Positions 25,423 to 35,989 of a DNA stretch of 64,000 bases are shown piece after piece. The stretch is from Nosema muscidifuracis (lineage: Eukaryota > Microsporidia > Nosematidae): assembly GCA_028335825.1 (NCBI GenBank), contig JAIOKI010000008.1, positions 248,001 through 312,000 of the forward strand, in the 5' to 3' direction. A program made the position numbers and the translations under genes. The notes under the pieces are model-generated. The model was not told where the DNA came from, searched no databases, and saw only the letters and a list, made by a program, of their open reading frames with translations. Position 1 is the stretch's first letter, and each line of letters starts with the position of its first letter.

Positions 25423-27319
25423 TAGCCTCCAGAATATCTTTTATAGCTTCATCATCTAAAGCAAACTTTTTTAACATACTTGTCTCCAAATTATTAAGAC
25501 ATCGTACTATAACTTTTATAGACTTTTGCAGAGGAACAAAAGACTTCCAGCTTTTTTTAATAACAGCAAGATCTGCTACTATTTTATCTTTATTATAAGA
25601 CAAGAACTGTCTCAAGGCATTTGGCTCAGACAGGCATCTGACTCCCTCAGCAATTCTACAAAGACTGTCTGCCACTCTCAGAACAGCTTCATATCTTACT
25701 AAAAGGATCGTCTTCCCACTGACATCTTTTATGTAAGGAATATCTGATTCCTTAACACCTAGTATCTTAGCCCAGACAGCTAAATTTTTATGGCCCTCTC
25801 CTGATGGTAGACCTTCCATTGTAACCAGCCGATACTTATTTTCGGCTGGTTTCTTCCCCTCAAGCATGATTTTGAGGAGTTCTTCTCTAGACAGCTTATC
25901 TGTCCATTTTTCTCCAGTATTCTTCTTTACTGGCTTTTTGTCTCTATTGTCCTTCATTTTAGGGGCAATAAAATTTTTTATTTCAACTTTTTTATGAGCT
26001 GAGTCTTCTCTAAGTCTCCTTAAGAGATTTTTCTTTTGTTTGTGTGATACCACACTTCCCTTAGTGGTTTTACTGGGAACTTTTAGAACATCCTTCGGCT
26101 TGCCAACCTTAGGGTAGTTTTTATTTGTGAAGCGTTTCGACTTCTCACTTTTGTTGAGTACAACATTTTTCTTAGTCTCTTGCAAGTTATGCAACTTAGA
26201 AAATTGTTCCTCTTTTATTGTTTCCACAAAGGACTCTACAGACTCAATTAAGATGTCAGTCGCTTTGTGGTCTACTATCATAGGCCCTTGGAGGCCTTCT
26301 TTTGTGATAACATCTAGATTACACATATTGGCATCTAGATGTATATTATCTTTTATGGAGTGTTTCGGCTCCTTTTCTTTTTTTACATCCTCTGATAGCC
26401 TCAGAGGGTAGTTACTTTTATCAAGGCGTTTCGACCTCTGTTGTCTTTTAGGATCCCCTAGATAAGCTAAGGGATAACTCTTATCATTAGAGTCATCAGA
26501 TGACTCTTCACTGTTGTTAATGTTACGAATCCAATCAGGCATTAGTGAGGTATACCTGTTGTCATCGATAACTTCCATTTTATCAGCCAATAGACTATCT
26601 TTTTTGATCACTACTGATCTTCCGTAGCTGGCTACGACCTTTGTCCATCCTTCTTCAGATGTTCTCTTTAAAAGAATGGGACTCTTTGGTTTCCTGCCTT
26701 TGCAAGAGGCTTTTGCTACCTTGGAAAGGAAGACTGATAGTGCAGAGGACTTGGGCGATCCAATGCTTGTTATTTGAGATGGCATGGTGACCTTACCATC
26801 CTCTTTTACAATCGAGTTATCCGGATGAGGAGTTCGATCTTTGTCTTTTATTGCAGTTTCCTGCTTCACTTCATTCATTGATTCAGCGTTTACTTTATTG
26901 ACATCATCATAATTGACACGGTTGATGAGATCATTCACTTGTTTTTGAAGTAATTCATACTTCTTCTTTTGTGTACTCAGTTCACGTTGACACGACTTAA
27001 CATGTGCATCTTGGAGCTTAATCAAGTCTATCAGACTTAATGAGTATCTAGAGATGTTGTAAATATCTCTGTTCTTTTCTTTATCAATATGATAAAAATT
27101 TTTACTTGCTTTTTCAAACAAAACTTCTGTTTTTGAGTAGAGACTATTCAATTTTTTTATGTCATAGTACAAAGCATTACCAGTGCTAAGAGTACCATAA
27201 CTACTTTTAATTCCTTCCAGTAAAGATGTTTGACTATCTTTCTGTACTTTTGAGGTTGGTAAGTCCTCGTTTGTGCTGCATCTCTGCGGAGTGTTTTTTT
27301 TACAATTGTCTAACCCCAT
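25412..27319 (-). CDS. LINE ORF1 protein (nucleic-acid binding, putative)
   Basis: 635 residues. The N-terminal third is helical with a clear coiled coil at about 105-145 (RELSTQKKKYELLQKQVNDLINRV), as in ORF1 proteins that trimerise. The middle is charged and low in complexity, with Ser/Asp-rich and Lys/Arg-rich parts. The last 140 residues (from about YRLVTMEGLPSGEG) form a compact, probably helical domain. I see no CCHC knuckle or RRM, so the RNA-binding role is by position and charge only. CCCC lies within the first codons on the plus strand only; no C-rich start signal precedes the ATG. The next 400 bases upstream are copy C. Confidence 0.85.
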   Translation of the reverse strand: MGLDNCKKNTPQRCSTNEDLPTSKVQKDSQTSLLEGIKSSYGTLSTGNALYYDIKKLNSLYSKTEVLFEKASKNFYHIDKEKNRDIYNISRYSLSLIDLIKLQDAHVKSCQRELSTQKKKYELLQKQVNDLINRVNYDDVNKVNAESMNEVKQETAIKDKDRTPHPDNSIVKEDGKVTMPSQITSIGSPKSSALSVFLSKVAKASCKGRKPKSPILLKRTSEEGWTKVVASYGRSVVIKKDSLLADKMEVIDDNRYTSLMPDWIRNINNSEESSDDSNDKSYPLAYLGDPKRQQRSKRLDKSNYPLRLSEDVKKEKEPKHSIKDNIHLDANMCNLDVITKEGLQGPMIVDHKATDILIESVESFVETIKEEQFSKLHNLQETKKNVVLNKSEKSKRFTNKNYPKVGKPKDVLKVPSKTTKGSVVSHKQKKNLLRRLREDSAHKKVEIKNFIAPKMKDNRDKKPVKKNTGEKWTDKLSREELLKIMLEGKKPAENKYRLVTMEGLPSGEGHKNLAVWAKILGVKESDIPYIKDVSGKTILLVRYEAVLRVADSLCRIAEGVRCLSEPNALRQFLSYNKDKIVADLAVIKKSWKSFVPLQKSIKVIVRCLNNLETSMLKKFALDDEAIKDILEANGP

Positions 27320-27735
27320 ATTCTTTTATTGCTAATAAATTAACTACTTTTGTATCAGATTTTACTCTGATGAGACATTAAGTCTACTCTTTTGTTGTAC
27401 AATGATATATCTTTGTACTATCATTTTATCAAGAAATTCTACTCTTGCGAGTAGAGCTTTTCTTCCTGTTGGTGAAGTTTTAATGTCATTGATGTTCCCA
27501 ATGATCATCTTAACTCGTTCTATTTTTGTCAGGGTTAAAGAATTTAACTCTGTAATTTTGTTCTCATAAAGAGATCTTGTCTCAGATAAGGATGGACAAT
27601 CTAACAGGAAATGTTCAAGATTTTCCTGTTCTTCCTCACATAGAAAACAATGTTCTCTATAATACTGAAAGATTCTACGAGCATTAGCTAACGCAGAAGA
27701 CCATCTAATTAAATTACATCTTACTTTGGTGTATA
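27320..27735 (-). mobile_element. LINE fragment C, between copy B and the LSU rRNA gene
   Basis: Matches copy B from about 22,085 to 21,668 (end of ORF2 and the beginning of the 3' UTR) with roughly twenty differences. It lacks the rest of the 3' UTR and the tail: its homology stops exactly at the ORF1 ATG of copy B. Its other end is a truncation point in the LSU 3' flank (27,735). So copy B is fused to the middle of another copy. Confidence 0.9.
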
Positions 27736-27799
27736 TTTGATTTTTGTTTGAGCAATTTACTTAAAAATATATTTTTAGTCACATTTCTTATCTACAATC

Positions 27800-28065
27800 C
27801 CAACTATGAAAATTACATACACACCTACACTGTAATACAAAAAGCAGTAACCTCAAAATGTCGGATACACCTTCATTCTTACAGTTCTGCTTAATAGAGT
27901 AGTATTCTCCCAAATGTATCTTTGAGCTACGCTTCAGGCTTAAGAGGCTTTCAGCCTTAATCGAAACGACGTAGCTAAGCAACATAACTTAATAGTTAAT
28001 CGCACTACCAGTGGTCATCACTTAGAGTTCCTCTCGTACTATCAAAGTTCACTCAAAAATACTTA

Positions 28066-28107
<42 letters not shown>

Positions 28108-28542
28108 TCTCACGTTCCTCATTACCGGGTGAACAATCCAACACTTCGTAACATATACACTACGATGATCAGAAGAGACGACATCGAAGAATCAAAAAGC
28201 AGAGTCGCTATGATCGCTTGCCTGCTACAAGCCAGTTATCCCTGTGGTAACTTTTCAATCACCCAATACATAATGAATGTAATTGGGATCGCTAGGCCAA
28301 GGTTTCCCTACTAAATACAGTCATATGTATAAAGTAAAGCAGATTTATTCCCTTATAATAAACTGATGGTTACCATCCATCATTCATCTACCTTAGGACA
28401 GCTGTGTTACTTTTTAACAGCTGTACCGCCCCAGCCAAACTCCCCATATATCCAAATAAACAAATATTCAAACATACTAGTGGTTTCACAAATCATCTCC
28501 CACCTCTCTACAATATACCGAATAATTATTAGAACATACTAA

Positions 28543-28574
<32 letters not shown>

Positions 28575-28673
28575 GATATACAACAAGCCCGTTCCCTTGT
28601 CTCGTGGTTTCACAAAATTGTAAGTAGGGACAGTAGGAATCTCGTTGCTCCATTCATGCGCGTCACCAATTAA

Positions 28674-28726
<53 letters not shown>

Positions 28727-30297
28727 ATTCGCTTACACAACTTTAACAATAAATGCACTGGGCAGAATTCACTTCTTGTAATACAAAAAGCTATGTTTTT
28801 AATAAACAGTCAGATTCCTTACATAGTAAAAGTTCTAGCATGCTAGAGCCAATCTTTATCCCAAGGTTACAGATCTAATTTGCCGAATTCCCTTACTTAC
28901 TTTAATTTAAAATATCTGTTATGATACAAAGACACCTGATGCGGTATAGGTACGGCTACACTACTTCTTTTTTATCAAGTATATATATACAACACGTATT
29001 TCTTATCATGACAATCCATACGTACACACAGTCTAATTCATTTTTCTTACACCGCTTATATACTGTCATCATCAAGTCGCCTTGCAGTAGTCAAGTGAAG
29101 AACTATTGATCTTCTTTGTTTTTACAATAACACCGACTCACTTCAATACCATTGAAAACCCTAGTCTATATCTATACAAATATATTGTTACTGCCTCCAA
29201 GATCGGCCCATTTGTTTCTTCCATATACATTCACACATATACTTCAATACAAACAAATTGCACAGCTACCTAAATACTCATATAGAAACATCTCATAAAA
29301 GTAGTCATCTTCTTCCATTTTATACAATAATACATTCGGTAGGTACGTTGTAACACGTTTCTTAGCGGATTTCTACTTCCATAACAACCGCCCTACTGTC
29401 TCAATGTATTCATCATATTTATGGTATACTGTCTACTATTTAGAATATTTAATGTTCCATAAGGTTCATCCCTTTTTGCACATCATTCTTACAATCATGT
29501 GCCCACTAGTCATACAATAGATTCATTCTGTAAACCTAATCTACAGAAGACCATAGAATTAAAGATTTCTCATAGTCGAGACTATAACAGTGTCCTACAT
29601 CTATGTCCTATATACAATGACTGCTGTCCTGAGAGACATTTCGCTGTGAACCAGCTACCACACAGTTCGATTGGTCTTTCGCCACTATACACATCTTAAA
29701 TCATCGATTTGCACGTCAGAATGATTATGGTCTTCCAATAAACTGTTGCTTATCTTCAACCAGAACATGCATAGTTCACTGTGTTTCGGGTCTTATAGTT
29801 ATAACTTGTCATATTAATAACGACTGAGCCATTATCTTGCTATAACTATAATCTCCTTGGTCCGTGTTTCAAGACGGGTCCTTAAACATAAGGCTGCCCC
29901 ACACATTTTCACAAATTCCTTCGCAGTACTTATTTGCTATCGGTATGCCATTATATTTAACCTTAGATATCTCATTCTACCTGTATTCAGACTGCACTAC
30001 CAAGCAGCCCTACTCGCTGATACTTACTATTTTATTCAACTAACGAATATTATATTCTGTACAAATAAGTAATAAAATAGTGATTTACATCTCCAATAGG
30101 ATTACAATCACGGGTTGCTTCTTGTTCACTCGCTGCTACTACAGAAATCCTGGTTAGTTTCTTTTCCTCCTTCTAATGATATGCTTAAGTTCAAAGGGTC
30201 CTCTATACACATCTGTATATATTCGGTAACAATGCTTTCGTATTCATCTACGACCTTCATCGCTGTGGCATCCTATTGATCCCATGTGTGGGTAAAA
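27800..30297 (-). rRNA. Large-subunit rRNA (5.8S fused)
   Basis: Minus strand. The 5' part contains a 5.8S-like GCGATGAAGGTCGTAG and then CTTTGAACTTAAGCATATCA without an ITS2, the microsporidian state. The sarcin-ricin loop (complement of GTTCCTCTCGTACT at 28,027-28,040) and the peptidyl-transferase region (complement of CCTGTCTCACGACGGTCTAAACC, 28,083-28,105) are present. About 2.5 kb, as in Nosema-like species. The 5' end is placed at the end of the AT-rich ITS. The 3' end is estimated to within about 100 bases. Small plus-strand frames inside are shadows. Confidence 0.94.
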
Positions 30298-30445
30298 TAA
30301 TAATAATAATATATATTAGTATAATCTAATAAATATAAATATATATTAGTATAACACATATATATAAATATATTAGTATAATCTATATATATAAATATAA
30401 AAATATAATCTATATATATAAATACATTAGTATAATAACTGTTAC
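30298..30445 (-). repeat. Internal transcribed spacer with TATATTAGTATAATCT repeats
   Basis: About 150 bases made of repeats of TATATATAAATATATTAGTA/TAATC words, between SSU and LSU. The sharp change in composition marks both rRNA ends. Such repeated spacers differ between rDNA copies in related species. Confidence 0.85.
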
Positions 30446-31685
30446 TCGATATGATCCTGCTAATGGTTCTCCAACAGCAACCATGTTACGACTTATATCA
30501 GATCTAATACATCTTGTTCAAGTAGTTTACACTAATTTCACAACATATATCATCTTAGATAGCGACGGGCGGTGTGTACAAAGAACAGGGACACATTCAA
30601 TTCTACTTATTTAATAAAATTTACTAGCAATTCCAAGTTCAAATATCTCTTACAAAATATTATCCCATAAAGATTCATATCTATTGTATTGCGCGTGCAG
30701 CCCAAAATGTCTGAGGGCATAACGGACCTGTTTTAATCCTTTCCTTCCTACACTGATTGTGTCTGTCTATAAGGGTCTCACGTCTTGTTGAAATTAATCA
30801 AAACTTCACAGCATCCATTGAAAACGGCCATGCACCACTATTATCATTCTCAAATAACATTCTCGCTGAATAATAAAATATTGGTAAGTTACCTCGCGTT
30901 GAGTCAAATTAAGCCGCACAATCCACTCCTTGTGGTATTCTTCCGTCAATTTCTTTAATTTTCAATCTTGCGATCATACTATCCCCAGAGCCAAAAAACT
31001 CGAATTTCTATTATGTAATACAAATACTCATATCACATCGTCGGCATAGTTTACTGCTGGAACTACAATGGTATCTAATCATCTTCGATCCTCCAGCTTA
31101 CGTCCTTGTTCAAAAAATACATACAAGTGTACAGCTTTCGCTTCTGTTCGTCCAGTCAGGGTCGTCACATTTCATCTCTCTCCCAACTATACAGTACACC
31201 TCATATTGCTTCTTAAAAATAAACTACGGACTTTTTAACTGCATCAATCATCATACACACTCTTGGAACAAGTATTACCGCGGCTGCTGGCACTTGATTT
31301 GCCCTCCAATTAATCACCTCATATGTTTTTACAATATGAAACAATATCTATTACTTCCCATAACTGCCTCAGACAAAATCCATAGGTCAAGTTTCGCCCC
31401 TGCTGCAATCCTTAGACTTAGTAGCCGTCTCTCAGGCTCCTTCTCCGGAATATTACAAAGTAATACCGTTACCCGTTACTGCCTTGTTAAGCCATTACCT
31501 TAACAACTAGCTGATAGGTCTCACTCTTACTGTATACAATTATCTACACTTTAACGTAGTTATCATCAATATACATAAAATAAAGTGAGTATTACTGAGC
31601 AGTCCATTTTTCAGATACTTCTTCAAAAACATGCATGGGTTAATCTTAGGGAATAGCGTCTACGTCAGGCAGAATCAACCTGGTG
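30446..31685 (-). rRNA. Small-subunit rRNA
   Basis: Minus strand, about 1240 bases. It starts CACCAGGTTGATTCTGCC, contains GTGCCAGCAGCCGCGGTAA (near 31,280), the ACACCGCCCGTCGC decoding-site helix (near 30,570), and ends TGGAGAACCATTAGCAGGATC. The short length and these end sequences are typical of the Nosema/Vairimorpha group of Microsporidia. The order SSU-ITS-LSU is the usual one, not the reversed order described for some Nosema. Confidence 0.97.
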
Positions 31686-31889
31686 TACAAAATAACATAT
31701 CTACATTCTAGTCAGTATTAATCTAGTCTCAGAAATCTTAATCTCTCAATCAATCAGTGCAATATAACATACGAAAACTAAACATGAGTAATAAATAATT
31801 TACATTGTGTATTATTTAATCTACTGATAAATTAAATTGACAAATCAGAATTAATAATTAATTGCTGATTTATGATTTTTGACAGGTTA

Positions 31890-32170
31890 TATGTAGTGTG
31901 TTTGAGTGTACTAGTATGATATATATGTTGTATAAAAAGAGTTACAATCTGGTGGTTGTGCTGAACAACGGGAAGTTGATTGGAGTGTCCAGTTAAGGAT
32001 TGAGAATGGTGACCATCCTGTGAACGTGCTGGGACGTTGGTTGTTGAAGTGATCGTGGTGATTACTTATGTGAACAGTAATGTGAGACCGTAACGATGGT
32101 TTAGTTTGTGATAGGTTTTGTTACTTGAAGATGTAAAATATTTTATTGATGAGGTATGTATGCAACATGT
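31890..32170 (+). other. G/T-rich island upstream of the rRNA unit, possible ncRNA or promoter
   Basis: About 280 bases with far more G than the surroundings on the plus strand, preceded by TTGTATAAAAAG (31,927-31,938). Two related parts, GGTGGTTGTGCTGAACAACGG and GTGAACGTGCTGGGACGTTGG, lie about 75 bases apart. It codes for no clear protein. It sits 0.2-0.5 kb upstream of the SSU 5' end, so it may be a rRNA promoter/enhancer region or a divergent structured RNA. It does not resemble 5S rRNA. Confidence 0.45.
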
Positions 32171-35100
32171 ACTGTGTGTATATTTATTCTTTGGTAATGA
32201 TATATTAGTTTTATTTCTTTGTGATGTAGATGGTCTAATTGAACATTGTTTTTTGACTTGGTATAGTAACTACATTACTTTTTATATATTGTTTGTATCT
32301 TACTAATATTCATTCTGTGAATTTGTATTGATCTTGGTATCTCATGTTATAAAAAGGCTTATGTATTTTGATACTGTACATAAGAAATAGCATTTAATTA
32401 TTAATAAGAAGTAAACATTTAATTAAATTATATATCTTTATTTTCTTTCAATGCTTTTGTTAATTTCTTCAGTATCTTTCATCAATCCTAAAAAAATACA
32501 CTATCATCTTTTTTTTCAATCTCAACTCATCTAATTATCTTAATCCTACAATTTTATAATTTCAATATTTTAGCTTTTATCTATCGCTGTAAAATACTTT
32601 CTTAAATTTCTTTAGTTCTTCAATCTCTAATTCATTCACCAGTATTCTGTTCATTAATCTATAATCCTTATATACTAGTATTGTTGTTATACACCATTTA
32701 CAAGAATCAATATTATTTACTTCTGTTTGTGTTCTAGTCTACTAAATTATAAAACATTCTTAATTTTTCACTTGTTTATCTTTCTGATCAAATATCATTA
32801 ATTATACTTACAGCTATTTCTTAATCATCTTTGATTTTTTTTTCTATTTCATCCTTTTCAATATTATCTACATTTTCAACAATTCTGTTTCTTCTTATAA
32901 ATATCTCTCAAGATCTTCACATTCTTAAACCTTTTAATTGCATATCATAAATCAATATTCTATATTATTATAATAAGATATAAAATACTTGACCATATTC
33001 TTCAATTTTTATTCAATGTTCCTCATATTCACCATATATTCATCATAAATTATTAAGTAAGATAACATAAAGATTCTCTATTTTATAACTTGTAGATTCT
33101 TTGCTACAATTTTAAAATTTCTATTTAATTTTAACGTTTCATTACTACAACAATAAACCATTGAATTACAAAAATTTTCATTTAATTAATTACTTCACTT
33201 CTACTATTTAAAAGTTTATTATATTATCAATGTGAACTTGCTATTACTAATACTTTAGATTCCCTATAAAAATCTAAGTTATAATAAAATTTATATCTGT
33301 CTTATTATATGATAATATTGATATTAATTTCATATCTACACTATACCTTTTTTCAATTTATCTACTGTTTTGATTGATATTAACTTGAATATACTTCTTT
33401 AACTAAATAAACATCAGAGAAATCTAGATTTATACTGCTTACATAATATTATAATATTATATTATCATTAATCAAATTTATCCTTATATATTTTTTTAGA
33501 AAAAGGGTTAATCATTATTATTAGGTGTTCACTGTGTTGATTAATAACTTAAATAAAGCTTCTTTTCAGACACAGAGTAATTTCTTTTTGTTTGACTTTC
33601 AATTAGATGAAGAAACTTACACCGTATTTTTTCGTTATATTCTTGTGATAATATTGACTCACATCATATTTAAAGACATTTGTTATCAAAATAAAGGCTG
33701 TATTAATATCCTAAATTCTAAACGATACAAAATGTATTTATTTCATTATAATATGCAATTATCTTCAAGATATCTTGTTATCATAGCAATTCTTGATTTA
33801 GTTACTTGTTCTTTAAATTTTAATATGTCATATAATTCTTTTATATACAATGCACAATAATTTAATGGTCTCAATATCAACGGTAGTTCTTAATTAATGA
33901 TATTATCTGTAATATGTGACACAAAAATTTAATATTCACATTTCTTCTTATTTAATGCTTCTAAAACTAAAGTCACGTTCTTTTCATCATTCTTTACTCT
34001 CACACTAAAATGGTTATGTTATCTATATATACAACTACTATTTTATAGAAGAATTGACTAAATAAGTTATATATTATTCTCTAAAATCTAACTTATTTAT
34101 TCACCAAGTTCAATGGCATTTTAAAAACTCAGAAAGATTATCGTGCATACAAAGCTGTTTTATATCTACTAAAAACCATCATTTTACAATGATTTTACAT
34201 TATAGTTCACATATATTCTACGTATCTTTGATCTTATTGTTATATGTTTATATTGTGAGATTCATATCGACATCAGTAACTTCTAAACTTATCAGATTCT
34301 TTGATTGTATAAAATAATGTCTAAAATATTCAAACTATATTTTGGGATTTTCGTTTGTCTATGAATATCAGAAAAAATAATTAATTTTTTGTCAATTTTT
34401 TTCTATCATTGACTGACACTTTTTATTTTCAATGGACCTTATTTTTTATTCAACTCTCTAAATTTATTGAAATGTTTTTTTGCCATATGTTTTTCCTACA
34501 TAAAAGAAAACGACTTTAGTTTTTTAACATATATTGTCAATTATAACCTCTTCCTGCATACACTTCTTACTTCTTTTTCATAATTTTAATTTTTATGTTT
34601 CTATACAAGTTGTAATATTGTCTTTGATAATCTTTAATGTGAATTCAAAAATAAAATATTTGAAGTTTGATTAGTTATACTGCTTTGTACAGATTTAAAA
34701 AGAAATATTACCTCCTATAATCTTTATTTATATATATTGTATTAATTAACAAATGAGATTCTTATTTTGATTTTTTAATGAAGTTTTTGAAATAAATAAA
34801 TTTTATCAGAAGAGAAGATAATGAGTAAAGGACAACCATTCAGTCCTAGAGTAAACAAGAACAATTACTATAATAGCCTATATGTAAAAAACATTAATAA
34901 TAACATAACAAAAACACCTGTTTATTTCTGAAATGTCAATCATAAAGAACTACTTAATTTATGTGCTTTTTTTGCATCTCAGGTTATTTAAATCATAATA
35001 TCTAAATAATATAATAATGACTCTTTATTAAATTTATATCTTGCTTGTCTTTCAAATTTATTTACGTGATTATTGGAAATATCTACCCAACGAAATTTTT

Positions 35101-35650
35101 CTCTCAATTTATTTTTTTTTGAAAGTAATCCAAAGAAATAGAAGTACAAAATTTTAAAATAAATTTATTGACTTATCTCTGTCAGAAGGTATAATAATTA
35201 CCCCGACTATTAGTATATCTCGGCCAGAATAAGTCATTTGCTTTAATATTTTTCTTTATTTATTTTTATGTTTTCTAATTTTTAAATACACGAATCTACA
35301 ATTCTTATTTTTATTTAGTTTTGTTTCTATATTTTCTTGAATCCCAGGTATTAGACATACAACCGAAAAATAAATTAAAATAAGTTGGTGTTAAAAATGT
35401 TTATTTCTATAACTTTCTCGCTTATAGGTTTTTATTAGCAATGCATCAAGAACATTGTTTCTTGCATCTGATCTAAATTATCGGTCTCAATTCTGACAAG
35501 ATCAACACATATATCACTGAGTGAATAATCATTCATCTTTTCAATTATCTCTGGATACAACAGTTATTATATATTAGTGTCTCTCTACATTCAATTTAAC
35601 GTTAGACTAATTTTTTAATGTAGTTTGATATTTTATACAGGGTGACACCG
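32171..35650. other. Gene-free AT-rich DNA
   Basis: No host gene, tRNA or recognisable element part. Open stretches are short and interrupted. Possible decayed coding around 33,525-33,850 (plus) and 35,420-35,560 (minus) cannot be identified. Confidence 0.5.
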
Positions 35651-35989
35651 GAGTCAAGTAAGTTCTAAAAGATGCTGTATTCTAAGACCAAAATTTATTG
35701 GTTTGAAATAAATGATGGTTTATGATTTCAGCTTGTATACTGATAAACTTCTAAGAGTTGACACTGGTAATTGTTTTGGTTCTAATGCATCGCAGCATAT
35801 TAGATTTATATAAATATATTAATATATTTATTTAAGTATATTAGTTGATTGCCCATCAATTATTTCGTGCAAGAATTACGATCTCAGATTTTACTATACT
35901 TTCTTTTTTTATTCCTCTTTACTATCTCATCGTCTAATTTATAACGTTAAACTATTGTCTGCACATATTCCTAGATTTTGCCGTCTATT

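Larger units (their letters stand above)
21357..27319 (-). mobile_element. Complete copy B of an APE-type non-LTR retrotransposon (LINE)
   Basis: About 5.96 kb on the minus strand: ORF1 (27319-25412), ORF2 (25422-21712), a 3' UTR of about 330 bases, and a tail read as TTATTTTATTTTA followed by T20 on the minus strand. Both ORFs are open and all key catalytic residues are present, so it looks potentially active by sequence. The 5' end joins copy C directly at the ORF1 ATG with no separate 5' UTR. LINEs replicate by target-primed reverse transcription. The AP-type endonuclease, RT and C-terminal finger place it with APE LINEs (I/Jockey/L1-like groups); I cannot fix the clade. Confidence 0.93.

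Noticed and set aside
22600-26411. Plus-strand frames of 77-105 residues
   Set aside because: Antisense to LINE ORF1/ORF2.
28129-31503. Several plus-strand frames of 60-71 residues
   Set aside because: They are antisense to the LSU and SSU rRNA genes.
31690-32170. 5S rRNA gene in the spacer upstream of the SSU, as in some Nosema
   Set aside because: No box A/C signature or 120-base fold could be found by eye on either strand.
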